Of a stretch of DNA of 62,000 nucleotides, positions 21,790 through 34,542 are shown one piece after another. Source of the stretch: Cryptomeria japonica (Eukaryota; Streptophyta; Pinopsida; Cupressales; Cupressaceae); assembly GCF_030272615.1 (NCBI RefSeq), contig NC_081412.1, positions 539,549,835 through 539,611,834 on the forward strand. The letters are read 5' to 3'. Both the position numbers and the translations under genes were made by a program. A model generated the notes under the pieces. That model was not told the origin of the DNA and searched no databases. It saw only the letters and a list, made by a program, of their open reading frames with translations. How positions within the stretch are numbered: the stretch's first letter is position 1; each line of letters begins with the position of its first letter.

Positions 21790-22170
21790 TTGATTGGCGC
21801 AATAATCATTACATGCCAGATCGCATAGATTTACGGGGAAAGCATCCCTGCTACTCCACCAGTTGGTTGCCACGTATCCCACCGCAATGTTGGCTAGTAG
21901 ATCCGCCACCTTATTAACTTCTTGATATATGTGTGAGATTTTGAAATCTGTCAGATCGTTGATTATATTTTAGCAATCCTTGATCAGGCTGGCAATCATC
22001 CAGCTAGGATCCGTGTGGCCACTCAAGCAGTTGTTAGTGTTTAGCGAGTCAGACTCCAGCCACACTTTAGTAAACCCCTCTCTTTTAGCCATGTGTAGCC
22101 CAATGTGGGAAGCACTAGCTTCCACGTAATGGTTAGTCATCTTGTTGCCGAGTATAAGCATTACTATTTC
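21790..22170 (-). pseudogene. RNase H (RVT_3-like) fragment
   Basis: The minus strand reads NHYVEASASHIGLHMAKREG, FTKVWLESDSLNTNNCLSGH and PSWMIASLIKDC, then, past a stop, ISHIYQEVNKVADLLAN. This is the second half of a plant RVT_3 RNase H domain (AEA.A...GL..A...G..K+W.EGDS...+..L, then HIYRE.N.VAD.LAN). It carries the E, D and D residues but lacks the first DG(A)S..N block in frame. It is probably the C-terminal end of another LINE ORF2 or a related domain. It is truncated on both sides. Confidence 0.7.
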
Positions 22171-22409
22171 TTTGGCCTTGGAAAGCATGTGCATGGGGTT
22201 GTTCATGAGTTTGTCTAGAATAATTGGTATGAATATAAGGATTAGGTACTTCAAGTTTTTGAATGAGGGATTAAGGTGACTCAGGCATGATACGCTCATG
22301 TCTACCTTCACCACTGTTACCATTAGTTTCATTTGGGTCCCCTTCCAATATTTTTTCACATAAAAATCATGGGGTAATCTTGCACCATCTTGAATTAACA
22401 TTTGCAAAT

Positions 22410-24300
22410 ATCATTGATGGTTTCTCCATAAAACCATCTCAATTAACTTATTGAACCTTGCATTAGACATGTGGTCTTGAATTTATTCGGTTGTAAAGGA
22501 CTCATTGTCAAAATATTGAGCATTATGTTGTGTCAAAATTTGATGGATTATAAAATTCTTCATCATCAAATACATATGGATCCATATTTCGAGATCCTTG
22601 AGCATCTTCATCTTGTCTTATAGACCAATGGAATGGGTTTCAACCATGTAAAGACTTTGGCTAAAATGGAATGTGGAAGAGAAAATGGAAAGATGAGTTT
22701 ATGAAAAGATAATATAGTTGTGGAAATGGAGGAAGAATCTAGATTTGTGTTGCAATGTCCTAAAATCTTGTTTCAAATTTGATAAGATAATCTAAGGAAG
22801 GTGTAGCTTCCTAGGAGATGACAAATTCTGATAGGTAAGTTGGCATTAACACAAGATGTCAAAATGGTACCCAAGATGATAAATCTTATGCGGAAATATT
22901 TAGAGATGTCTAAACTGTGTTTGAAAGATAATGATAAAGACTAGTAAACAACTCTCTGAGTCTAGTTGAAAAGTGTCAATGGAAGTTTTGAAAATGATGT
23001 CTGAACATGTTTGAAAGTAGATGTAAAGTTGTGAAAAATGATGGTTGACTAAATGGAATCCTATGGAATTATCCTTAGAAGCTCTTTGAATCTTAGAACC
23101 ATAGACACAATATTAATCTACAGTCATGTTTATGGTGAAAAATAGTTTTTCTCAGTTCTGTCCAAGTTTTCCAATCTTTCAAAGTTTGACCAAATCTGAA
23201 TGTGAGTGTTTTTGTGGCAAGAAGACATATAAAACAAAAATACACAATGTCTAAAAGTGGGTTTTTTCAAATATGAGCATAATTTGTATGTTGTATAGGC
23301 CAAGTTCAACCAAATTTTCATGGGTCTAAACAGAATTGAATACACTTCAAACACTTCTTATCCCCAAGGTCAAGGTCTCATGGCAATAACTTCAACCCAC
23401 ATCTTGGAATATCCATCAACTAAAATATAAAGACACATTAATGGGTGTGTACACTATTTTATCTTTTTGAGAGAGGATAGGTAGGGGTCTCTAGGATTGG
23501 AAGGATGATCCAATAACCCTCTCCTTGGAAATTTACAAGTAGCTTATGCTAAGCCGAGGATTTTTGTCTCATCTCAAGGGAGCCTTATGGTGAGTATTTT
23601 AGGGGCAAAATCAGCTATGCCCTTGCACTGAAATTATAGCAATATTTGGTCAAAAATAGGGTGGGACATTACTAGGGTTTCTATTCACAATTCGGGGTCA
23701 ACGACACCATACACACTTCCAAATCAACCTTACTTAGAGTATAAACCCCTTTTAGATTGAAGAGTACGACATAAGCTAATACTAGTTGGGTTATGACTTT
23801 CGTCTCACCCTTTTTATATATAGAAGACCAGAGGAAAGTACCGCTCAATTCGTTCCTCTCATAGGTGTAATGCACCTAGAGGCAAGCCTTCTAGAAAATA
23901 TATATGCTCAATAATATCATTCAATACTTGGGATTTTAAAACAGATTGGGCAAGCGCCCTAAACACTTCGAACAAATTATTCTTTTTAGCACACAAATGG
24001 AAGTGTTTTCTAATTTAATAAAAACAAGCACTCTCCTAAATTACCATTGTAAGAACAAATGTGTTAGTAGTTTTGAAAATTACCCCAATCTACAATCAAA
24101 AGGATAAGAACATAAATTAAGATAATTTTTTTTGTTTTTTGTTTTGCTTTCTGATCTAATTAACAAGATTTGATTTTTTTGCAATAATTTTTACCCCAAC
24201 AATTAAAATACAAAAAATAATCCCCTCCTAAAATTCTTGAGAGCTTTCTGAAAATACATGATTTTTAGAAAAGTACTTTAATTTGAGCCCTAGAAAGTGG
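22410..24300. other. Unassigned repeat-like DNA
   Basis: Mostly without recognisable features. One minus-strand patch near 23380-23440 reads SLYILVDGYSKMWVEVIAMR, which faintly resembles the start of an integrase core (ILV.VD.FSKW.E). With no neighbours to support it, I do not call a gene. Confidence 0.35.
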
Positions 24301-24310
24301 ATTTATTGAA

Positions 24311-24925
24311 AAACCCTAAATTTTAAAGATATAATTTTTCACAAATTAATTTTCATCAATATTGAAACCACGAAGAATAGACCCCATCTATAATTCAGAG
24401 AACTTTCCATAAATATAAGGAAATCCAAAAATAATTCTGATTTACTCCCAAAATTAAGCTTTTTATGAAAAATCATAAATAATTCATAAATAATTCAAAA
24501 CTAATCCCAAAAAATTGGTTTTTGACAATAAAAATTCCTAATAACATTCCAAACTATCAGAAAACATTTTCTACACAACTTCACACTTGTTTGTGAGATA
24601 TAATCAAATAATTTCAAAACCCTAATTTTCAAAGGTCCAATTCTTCACGAATTATTTTTCATCAAAATTAAAATCACAAAGAATAGACCCCATCTATAAT
24701 TCTAAGGTATTTCTATAAATATAAGAAAATCCAAAAAAATTGCTAATTTACTTCCAAAATTAATCTTTTTATGAAAAATCATAATGTTTTATAAATAATT
24801 CAAAATTGATAAAAAAAATCCGATTTTTGGACTGCCATATCCTTATACCATTCCGAACCTATTAAACAAATTTTGTGCATAAATTTATAGTTGTTTGTGA
24901 GAAATAATCACATATTTCCAAAACC
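24311..24925. repeat. Tandem duplication, about 305-bp unit, two copies
   Basis: The block starting AAACCCTAAATTTTAAAG at 24311 recurs from 24617 (AAACCCTAATTTTCAAAG) with the same landmarks in order: AATAGACCCCATCTATAATT, then ATAAATATAAG, CTTTTTATGAAAAATCATAA and TTGTTTGTGAGA. A third copy begins near 24921 (AAACCCTAATCTTG) but soon diverges. Copies differ by roughly a fifth. Confidence 0.85.
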
Positions 24926-25199
24926 CTAATCTTGTGTCCAAAATCCTAGCTAGATAAGGTTAGTCTCTAGATTTTTTGCACAAAATAGCATTATAGGGTT
25001 AGAATAGCTTACAAAATATAGATTTAATATAAATACATGTCCCATTGGGTGTGCCAAAAATTATATGATGGAATTGGAGATTAGAATTACAAAAACTAAT
25101 AAGATTCAACCACATAAAACTAGTTCTACAATCAATTCACCATAAACCAATGAAGAACCTAAAACATGCAAAACAATAAATATGAAATTATACCTTCAA

Positions 25200-25297
25200 A
25201 TTATGTATGTATGTAAGACAATTATACCTTCACATTATGTATGTATGTATGTATGTATGTATGTTTGTATGTATGTATGTATGTATGTATCTATGTA
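25200..25297. repeat. (GTAT)n microsatellite
   Basis: Two blocks of GTAT units, 25204-25217 and about 25236-25290, inside a short direct repeat (AGACAAT..TACCTTCA.ATTATGT). Confidence 0.9.
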
Positions 25298-25329
25298 AGA
25301 CAATAATTAAAATCTTACTATCACTTTCT

Positions 25330-25790
25330 TGGATGTATAGAGTGGGCTCACTAGCATATTTTTTATAACCATGTCACTAAGAAAATTATAATTATTTTAT
25401 ACATATAATTCTCTCTTCAGTCTATTCACTTTTTTTTTTTATCCTAGAACTTCATAACTAGAGAGCTTCTCAACATACATTTGTTCTTTTAGTACTTCAT
25501 TTCGAAATATTATTTTAAAATCCATTTGATATACCTTCCACTTGTGCTAAGATACTATTGATAAGATTGCTTGCACCATCTCCATCCTTGCAATTAGAGC
25601 ATATGTTTCATCCTAATCTCTTCCAAGCCAGTTTTATATCCCTTAAAAACCATCCTTTCTTTATGTCTTTCTATCTTATCTTTACTATTGCTCTTGATCT
25701 TATAGAGCCCATTCATTCTAACAACATGTTTATTGCGAGGCCAATCAACTAGCTCACATATTTAGTTCTCTCTTCGCATATATTTACTCA
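25330..25790 (-). pseudogene. Copia RT, N-terminal part
   Basis: The minus strand reads NWPRNKHVVRMNGLYKIKSN, DKIERHKERMVFKGYKTG, ALIARMEMVQAILSIVSQHK and YQMDFKIIFRNEVLKEQMYV. This corresponds to the copia RT opening (W++K.K.N.DG...R+KARLV.KGY.Q, FAPVAR.E..R..LA+A, DVK.AFLNG.L.EE+Y+.QP.G+). The catalytic YVDD region is absent. Confidence 0.78.
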
Positions 25791-27591
25791 TCCATGGTCT
25801 TACAAGTTATTTCTTTTTTTACACATTTTCCTCAAAATAATTGAATTCCTATGACAAATCAATGCAAAATTTAAATTTTTATCTAATATCATCATAGATT
25901 TCATTTTGATAATTCTCCAATAAAATTTAACTTTCCTATAATTAAGGAGGCTAGAGTGGGATTTTAATTTTTGTTGATATTTCTGCTTGATTATGTAAAA
26001 ATTATTTGGAGCTATCTATTATCTAGAGTTCTCGACTATGCAAGTTTTTAGAGCTATTAGGATGACTACGTAACTAAAATTTAGAGATATCTATTTGGCT
26101 CCTTATTTGCATTTAATGCTCTATAGAAATAACTACTAAGCTTCATATTTATTGTAGATGAGCCTTGTTTCTCTTCATACCCTAGTAATTCATAATTAAT
26201 GGGAATTAAAAGTAGAATACCTAAAGATGTATCCATCATGTCATCCCATGACTCACTTTAAATGAATAAAATATCCCCAGTGATTATAATTTTCTTAGTG
26301 ACATGGTTATATAGTCTATATTCTTCCTTGTATTCACTTAATTTTTCTAGAACATATAGCTGGTTGTAGGTTGCTTTCTCATACCATGATTCCTAGAAAA
26401 TATCACACGTTTATTGGAAGTATACTCTCCTCCCTATCAAACATAGTAACCTTGATAAATTATTAACCATCTTTCTAGTCTATGACTTAAATAATGTGAC
26501 CTTCTCAAATAATTTTGACTCATTTTTTAAAATATAACCCATATCTTCTAGCTATAGTCATCTATGAATATCATAAAATATTGACTATTTTTTGTTGTCA
26601 AACTTTACATAGGCCCAAAAAAATCCATATTTGCTTTTTTTTAATGGCGCTCTTTCCCTTTTAGAGTTCCATAAGTGAAAAGACTGCCTATATTAAATTC
26701 CTAAAATGAAATCTTCACATCTACCATTATTGCCTACCATGGATGGTAAACACTTAACCATATCCTTCTTAAAAATGATTGAATACAAAATAATCTAAAT
26801 GTACATACCTTGGATGCCAAAGCCTTGACAACTATTTATTGATCATCTTTAAGAGTAATTGTTTCTAGACCACTCTACATTTTTCATATGTGGTAGGTGC
26901 AATTGCCAACTAGGTTGATAAAGTAGTTTGCATTCTCAAGGGTTTTTTATTTTTTATCATTGTAATTTCTTGTAGTAAATTCTTACTCCCATTCTTGTAA
27001 AAAATGATGCACTTTCATTTCTCCATCAACACTTTGTAACATCTTTCGACCACGTTTCCAACATCCAAGATGTTGTTTTTAATTCTTGTGGAAAAATAGA
27101 CATCCTCTATCTCCTCTTTCTAACTATTTTTTGTGTGGATCATAACTGATCATTTGCCTACATCTAAAGCTTTTTCATTGTTCTTAATCTCAAAATTAAA
27201 TTTTTATATATAGATGTAAAAAAAGTTATTACCGTTGATGGGATTGCCACATCCATTGCCAAAATACAATATCTTAGCATTTCCTTACTCATAATGTTCT
27301 ACATGATGAAGGCCTTTGACTGTCAATCTCAACTACCCTATCATAAGCCACAACTTTACATTCCCTTGATTCATATGTTATTTTTTCTAACACTCACTTG
27401 CATGTTGAGTATACTTGCGACAATAGTAACACTATACATTACTTTGTTTGTACCTCTAACATAAATTAATGCTATTTTTTTTTTTGCATTGGCTTGAGTT
27501 TTGAATTCTTTCTCTTGGGATGAAGCTGAAAATCTATTTAAAGGTGATGCTCATGGGTTTTAAGTGAACCCATCAACTCATAAATTGTCAA

Positions 27592-27900
27592 CTATGGGAG
27601 GGGACTGGTCTCCTCTATTGCAAATATTATTTTATCAAGCTTTGAGGATAGAATTTTGAGAATTTTCTCCACAATCCTATGCTCTTCTATGGTTTCACCA
27701 TTTCCCCTCAATTGGATTATCAAGATGGAGTCACTTTTAGGAAATTCCAGTATAGACTCACTATCCTTCATTTGGAGTGTGTCAAAATCTTTATAGAGCA
27801 TCTAGAGCTTCACCAATTTGAATTCAATAATCCCTTTGTAATTTTTTGGTAGGATTTAAAAATTTTCTTTGCATAGTTAGTTGTATACATTTCATAGAAT
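27592..27900 (-). pseudogene. Copia gag fragment (UBN2-like)
   Basis: The minus strand reads DFDTLQMKDSESILEFPKSD, QLRGNGETIEEHRIVEKILK and LSSKLDKIIFAIEETSPL. This matches the UBN2 gag domain (F..L+M...E++.+Y......+...+...GE.++D..++.K+L++L...+++++.AIE). The zinc knuckle was not found. Confidence 0.8.
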
Positions 27901-28134
27901 ATTGCCTTTATCAAAGTTGCCTCAATCAAATCGAGGGTTGGTGCATCCTTTCTTCATGTCTGGTATTTGACCATTTGTGAGAGATGGATACACTATGGGA
28001 TCTACTACATTAATAATTCCATTAACCACAAGCCTCATTGATCATTAACTCTTGCTATCTTCTCTAGCCATATTTTGAACTACAACAAATATTCAATGCC
28101 AAGAAAAATAATGCTCAATGCACACAAGACCTAG

Positions 28135-28147
28135 GGTTCTAATACCA
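28135..28147 (-). promoter_or_regulatory. Primer binding site, initiator tRNA-Met (decayed)
   Basis: The minus strand reads TGGTATTAGAACC, two changes from TGGTATCAGAGCC. A 5' LTR is expected to its right, from about 28149, but its far end cannot be set. Confidence 0.7.
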
Positions 28148-28148
28148 A

Positions 28149-31100
28149 TGTGATGTATAAAATTCAAATAGGGCGTACTACAAACAAAGGCTATTTCTCT
28201 AATAAAACAAAACAAATTATAGAGAAAACTTGAAGCAAATAAAATCTTTTCAATTTTATCTAAAAATATCATTTACAATCCTTCCATATTTAGATTATAA
28301 TATGTTTACAAACATTTTACCTACAACTATTTAGAACTACTATCCATCATTGATTTTTAACAACTATCAAGAGTTGCAATCAGTCATTGCTCTATCTAGA
28401 ATTGCACATTTTTCTCTTCTACTTCCTCTAGAACTACTTGTTGCATAACACTCCTCGTTCTTTCATTCACCTTCACAAACCCAAGGATTGATGTTCCCTT
28501 TTCTTCTTCTCTCACCACACTAACTGTTACACAAATATTCTTCTCACTGTTGCTGCTGCAACTTCTCTGCAAAAAAAACATAAATCTGCACACAATTTTT
28601 TTCACTTTTGTAAAATTATTTCTCATTTTCAAATTTACCTATCAAAATGTGCATCTATTTCAATGAATATTAACTCTAATATTCGGTGCTAGAGGAAGAG
28701 ATTGATATCCCAAAAGAATTTTCAACAAGATGTTAACTATAGAGTTGAGAACAAAAGTTAAAATATTGTCAAATAAAAATAAAATTAATATGTTAAAAAT
28801 GATACATGATAAAAACATTGTGAATATTTTTGTCATAAGAGATATTTCCATCTTTCTTTGAAATGGTGTGTCTTTTGTGCCTGCACAGTTGGCAAGATCG
28901 TGTGGTAAGTTTCAGATTTTGTTGTATTAAAAGCTTACAGAATATTGATAATAGCCGAATACTAGCAAAATACAAATTAACAGCTGGTTATGCCTGCGAT
29001 TCTTGTCATAAAAGGAAACTTATTTTATAAGCAAATAATGGGGGGATAGAGGAGAATCTAGTGCGTTTGCCTTTTAATCCCTGACCTCATCCTTTTGAAC
29101 TGCACTGTATGACAAATCAATTTTTATTTGCCTATATATCAATCTTTATTTTCCTATATATCAACAAATCACTTATAGCTATATGTTATAGTAAATTTGA
29201 CTCAAATTTCTAGATAAGTAATTTTTAATCAAAGTTTTCATTTAGGAAATATAACTCTATTTTAATTTTTTTTTAAAATAGGAATAAAATACAATATTAT
29301 AAGCTAGAAATTTGAAAAACAATAAATTACTAGGATTAGACAGTTTTAGTGATATGAAGAGTGATATGGCTTACTATTGTGTGAGATATTGGTACAAGTT
29401 CTATGTAGATATGGTTGTGATTATCTATGTATCACCTATTACTAACTCAAATCTTGACTTAATGATGTTGGTTGTTGTATGTGTTCTTAGGATTGGTGAA
29501 ATTTACAGGAGGAAAGGAATCATAGGATAGGGGAAATGCTACACTAAAGTAAATATAATTTGAAGATAAGCATGTAATGATGTAAATCATGTAAATAAAT
29601 TATTGTACAATTGACTATATACTAAGAATGTAGAATAACTAAAATCATAATTGATGGAAAATTATGTAATCTAGCAAAGATCTCAAGGTATTAGGTTTCT
29701 ATAACATAGGTAAAGGAAGAATAGTGATATGATTCTTAATGAATAAGAAAATTTGTGTGTGTATTTAATGCTCGAGGATAGGTATATTACATTAATTTGG
29801 CATCCAATAGTGTTAGGACACAATAGATGGTAGTAATATAATTGTTAGACCCAATGATAATATAGTACTTAAATGATGTTGAAGGGGAAAATATATGATT
29901 CCTAAAATATAAAATAACCAAGACAATAATGTCATAGCAAAATAGTGGCTAGGGCAAGATACCTCTACTTAGGAAATAGGAGAAGTCATGATTCCTTGAA
30001 ATGAATTAATATTGTAATGAAAGATAAATTTGGGAAGGAATGGTTTCACTTATACAAAGACATGTCAATTAATGCTTAATATAAAGCAAAGGATATGTTG
30101 TCTCCTATGTAAATATATGGCTATAGAAGCTCAAATGATTTAGGGGTGACGTGATCTCTCCTATGTAAATATATGGCTATGAAATATCAATTGATATGGT
30201 CATGAGATGATTTTCCCAATGTAAAGATAACTCTAAGAGTGTGATGAGGAAATTTGGTCTCACTGTGTGAAGGGAAAGGCATGGTTCCACTTAAAGATAC
30301 GATTTTTCTATTGATATGATAATATCATGAAAAAGGTAAATTAGTTTTTGATAAGTAACACATGGTAGTATAGAATCATTAAAGATAATTATTTGTTATA
30401 AGATAAATCATAATTATCACATTTATGAGGTAAATATGCACATTGAATATAATATAAATGACATCATATATGAAAAATCATAAGATCATAATTAAACATA
30501 ATGGAAAGCATAAGAATGTATTCTATAGCTAATATAGTGACATGAGGAAAGGAAACAATAAATGAACATCTTTGCAAGACAAATAAATAACAAGGATTTA
30601 TAAAATGAAGTAGCTTTAAAAGATATAGATTAAAAATTAAAGGTAAGTTTTTATATAAATGATGACAAAAGAAAAGTGCAAAGTTTTGGACTAAGGATAA
30701 ATAGAATGATGAAAATTTCCCAAGTAGGGGAATCAAAAAGTGTAAATAAAGTATTGTAATGCATGTGAAATGAGCACATAAAACAAAGAAAGAAAGACAA
30801 ACAAAAGGGTAAAGGGTAAGGTGTTAAATGAATAATAAAGTTAAAAATAAAATAAAAAAATTAACATATAAGTATTTACAGTGCTAAAATGAAACTCATT
30901 TATCACTAAACAAGCTTGTTATATTTTTTTCTGGAAAGAATCTCCAAATGATCATGGTTCTCTTCATATTCTAGTGGATATTGCTATCCCAATAAAAAAT
31001 ACCAAGTTTATATTCATTTGCTTGTGCAAGTCTTATTTTTCTTTAATTTCTTTTTCTATTATGTGTGTTTATTATTAGTATTTATTTGTCCTAGGTACAA

Positions 31101-32480
31101 ATAGAGGCTTGGCATTGATCTCCTTTCTTATCCATATTGCATGTATCTTGACTTTTGGTTGCATTTTATGCCTAATAACTTCTAACTTTGGTTTCTAATT
31201 TAGAATTTTGAACATGAAACTCTATTTTTAGGACACATTTCTATTTTTATTTTTTTACTTATTATTTAATGGTATAATAATTTGTGTTTAGTCATTTGGT
31301 TCACATATTTAATCTCTTTTATTTTGAATGATAGGATTGAAATTTCAAAATATTTTCAATTATTTTTTCTATCCAAGTGAAACGTATATCTCTTCTCTCA
31401 AAAAACTTATTTTCATATTTTGATAAATGGGTTTAGTATAAAGTGACACACATTAGATATTAGCTTATAGTTAACCCTTTCAAAATTTACCATGTTTCTT
31501 ATATGTACAAATTTTACACATTGACATAAAATATATGTATTATTTTGAATTATTCAATCTAATGACACCAAAGTAAGAAAAACAATCAATAATTTGTTAG
31601 TATAACATAATATGAAGTTGATTGTTTCTTAGGTCCCACTCAAACTATCAGATGATGAATCATATTATTTTGAATCAACATTATAATTTTCATGTTCAAT
31701 AAACTTATAAATTGTGAATGTTATTCAAATATAATTATTTAATTTAATATATATTTGTTTTATACATATGTTATATTGCCATACAATATTAATGAGTGAT
31801 AAAGTTGTTAATATGTAATTTGAACTATTAATGATATAAAGTGGATCCAAATAGTAATTTTATCAAGTATACTTCTCAAAAATTGTAATTACTGAATAAG
31901 TGGGAGGAGGGATGAAAGACCTTGCATTAGCTTATTAGAAAGATATAATTCATTATTATGTGATATATCTCATTTTCATTACTTATGTCATTTATAACTT
32001 GTGTGTCAATATTATTTATACATATGTTCTCAAAAGAGATGCATGTATATGTACACCCTATCAATCATAGGTTCAATGATGATTATTTACTATCATTAGA
32101 GTAATAAAATATGATCTTGTTGTTGTTAATAAAGTCATGTACCTAGTTTTTTAGGTGTACAAAATATTAAGTATGATGATGCACGAACTGATAAATAAAT
32201 ATAGAATCCTAGGTCACTAAATGCTTCCTAAAGTAGTCTGTTAGGATCAAATTTATCAATAAGAGGGATAGTGTATTAACTCTCAACATGCTATGAACAA
32301 TATCATCCATATATTGTTTAATCTTACAAAACTTCCTAAAAGAACTTGGTTGAATGAAAAAAGAAGTAGGAACAAGTTTATTTACATTTTGCTTCATGAC
32401 AATACCCTTTAAAAAATTGCTTTGGCTCCCCAAATCTAGAGGGATATAAATATTGAGATGATGAGCCCTTTTTAAATTTG
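28149..32480. other. AT-rich DNA, LTR remnant at left, otherwise no genes
   Basis: The first several hundred bases are presumably the 5' LTR of the minus-strand copia. The rest has only short frames (for example 29312-29530) with no recognisable domain. A 23-base direct repeat (CTCCTATGTAAATATATGG..) occurs near 30098 and 30152. Confidence 0.45.
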
Positions 32481-32832
32481 TAAAATTCTAGAAACATAAC
32501 TTTAATATTCCTGTTTACTTTGCAGGCATTTAACTAAAGAGGGCTTTGTTCACCTCTTTCCTACTCATGTGGTGGGTGACCTCTTCTAGGGGTTGCCATT
32601 TTCCACTTGGGCCTATGCTTCTATCAATGTTTCCCCTCATCCTCCTTTGTATCTCCTTTAGGGATTTTTTAAGATGTCTTTTTCCACAAAGCATTTGGAT
32701 ACGTCCAACTTGTTCCTAGGTGCTTCCAAATATTTATTGTCTTTGTTGGAGAATATGCTTCAATATGTTCCTCCAAGTGAAAGGTTGTAGGAAGCTTTTT
32801 AATTTTTAAATTTTTTTTGGTTCTCTTGGCTA

Positions 32833-32837
32833 TTCTC
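32833..32837. repeat. Target duplication of outer element, left (TTCTC)
   Basis: Pairs with TTTTC at 46857-46861 (4 of 5), directly outside the TG...CA LTR ends. Confidence 0.55.
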
Positions 32838-33179
32838 TGTAAAGTTGAAAATTGGATCCTAGTGACTCCCCACCTAGGAGAGAGAAAGGAAGCCACTAGG
32901 ATGATTTTTACTTGGAGCAACTTTACATTCAAAAGAGGTGTTGAATCCACTAGATCCAAATCTAAGGGAAACAAGGATGTGAATTCCAATTGGATTGCAA
33001 TGGTTGAAGTGTGATTTACCCTCTTTTGTAAATGAGAAAGTTGACTTGTTGACTATGTGGTAAAGACAGAGAAAATGAGTGAAATGAAGAGCTACATGTT
33101 TAGGATCATGTTGTAACTTCGGATTTGAGCTAATTAGACTGATACGGATCTGCCCTACAAATTTGGAGAAAATTCACCA

Positions 33180-33206
33180 GGACCGTGGTGGGAATGTACA
33201 TGGTCC
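33180..33206. other. U5 hairpin of the outer element
   Basis: GGACCGTG and CATGGTCC pair across an 11-base loop (one G-T wobble). Confidence 0.6.
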
Positions 33207-33424
33207 TCCACAAAATCCATGAAATGAAAAGGCTTCTTTCGTCTCTATAAATGAAGCTCAAACTTGTAATTATAGCTACCCACCTACAACCTACACATAG
33301 AAAAGAGAGGAAAAGGGGTTGTGGATAGGGGTTTGCCTCAGTCAAACTCCAGTTGAGGAATCAAGCTTGAAAAAAAGTAATTGTGAATGCTTGAATGCAA
33401 ACAATAGAAATGTATACCTTGTAG

Positions 33425-33429
33425 ATTTG
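33425..33429. repeat. Target duplication of inner element, left (ATTTG)
   Basis: Identical to 41573-41577. Confidence 0.92.
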
Positions 33430-33789
33430 TGTAAAGTGGAAAATCGAACCCTAGGTGTTCCCCCCACTCCAAGGAGAGAGAAAGGAGGTCACTAGGGTTG
33501 ACAGTTTTCACTTAGGAGGGACTTTACATTCAAAAGAGGGGTTGAAACTCACAAGATCCAATCCCACACAATGCAAGATTGAATTCTAAATGAGTTTCAA
33601 GGGTTAAGACAGCAAGGATACCCTCTTTTGTAAAGAATGTAGATAGAAGGATTGAACTAGGAGTGTATGTGAAAGTAAGAAAGATTCACTTGTAGATGGA
33701 GATAGAGACACGGGATAAAGCTATGGACCTAAAATTAGCAGTAAAATGTCGAGACGATTCTGTCCTGCAAGTTTGAGAGAAAGTTGACA

Positions 33790-33819
33790 GGACGATGGCA
33801 CCTGGGGTGCACACGGTCC
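33790..33819. other. U5 hairpin of the inner element (3' LTR)
   Basis: GGACGATG ... CACGGTCC across a 14-base loop, pairing at both ends. The same block is in the 5' LTR at 40649-40678. Confidence 0.5.
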
Positions 33820-34290
33820 TCCGAAAAATCCACAAAATGAAGGGGGATCTGTTCATCTCTGCACAAGGATTCTAGGTCTTCAATTACAGCCATGTAGCTG
33901 CAACCTACACACAGAAAAGAGAGGATGATTGGGGGGTTAGGGATTAGGGGTTTGCCTTCAAGTCAAACCCTGGTTTTGGAATTAACCAAGAAATGAGAAT
34001 GCTATAAATGTAAATGTTTGTAATGTAATCAAGTACTGATACCTTGTTGTAAGAATGTTTGTATTCTTACATGCGAATGTGTAATGATGTTGTATGTTGT
34101 ATGTTTTAGGTGATCTCCTCTTCAATGGTTGAATCCTTGTCTTGAATGCAACACCTAGCCTTGAATGGAGACCTAGAATGCTCAATTGCTTGAAGGAATG
34201 CTTGAATGCTTGAATGTTTGAGTGTTTGCCTATAGCTTCCACCTCTTGCACACATCTATTTTTTTCTCCTTTTTCATGAGGGGAAATGTA

Positions 34291-34302
34291 GTTTATATAC
34301 TT
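34291..34302 (-). promoter_or_regulatory. LTR TATA box
   Basis: The minus strand reads AAGTATATAAAC. The matching box in the 5' LTR is at about 41151-41162. It lies about 120 bp downstream of the palindrome array. Confidence 0.6.
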
Positions 34303-34422
34303 GTCAATTAGGGTTAGGAGACTAATTTTTCCAACCTTAGGCCGACCTAGGAACATTATTTTCCAAATTGCAAACTTGAAGACCCGATGCCCAACAAGAG
34401 ACCGGGCCCGAAATAGGGCCAG

Positions 34423-34542
34423 GGACCAGGGCACTGGGCGCCATGGTCCTAAGGGACCAGGGTGCTAGGCACCATGGTCCTGAGGGACCAGGGCGCTAGG
34501 CGCCATGGTCCTGAAGGACCAGGGTGCTGGGCACCATGGTCC
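34423..34542. repeat. Four tandem 27-bp palindromes, 31-bp period (U3)
   Basis: Units at 34423-34449, 34454-34480, 34485-34511 and 34516-34542 each begin GGACCA and end ATGGTCC, with a GGCGC/GCGCC or GGTGC/GCACC inner stem and a 3-base centre. In the third unit 11 of 12 possible pairs plus a wobble form. Units 2 and 4 have T-A where units 1 and 3 have C or G at the same paired position (10/18). The counterpart array in the other LTR is at 41282-41401. Confidence 0.92.

Larger units (their letters stand above)
25320..28148 (-). mobile_element. Decayed Ty1/copia element, minus strand, 3' end missing
   Basis: A primer site (28135-28147), a gag piece (about 27900-27592) and the beginning of RT (about 25790-25330) occur in copia order on the minus strand. 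Protease and integrase between them are too decayed to outline. RT stops soon after the first motif near 25330, where the (GTAT)n tract and other sequence take over. No 3' LTR was recognised. Confidence 0.78.
32838..33429 (-). repeat. Outer element 3' LTR, first part
   Basis: Begins TGTAAAGTTGAAAATTGG, aligning with 46417 and 33430. It contains the U5 hairpin at 33180-33206 and is interrupted at 33429 by the inner element. Confidence 0.85.

Noticed and set aside
21212-21793. 193-codon plus-strand frame
   Set aside because: The opposite strand carries the retroelement-like pattern. The plus frame lacks any recognisable motif and is probably its shadow.
23380-23450. Integrase-like patch on the minus strand
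   Set aside because: Only about 20 residues resemble an integrase core and no neighbouring domain supports it.
34423-34542. CRISPR-like array (27-bp repeats, regular 31-bp spacing)
   Set aside because: Spacers are only 4 bp, the array is duplicated in the other LTR, and the context is a plant retroelement.
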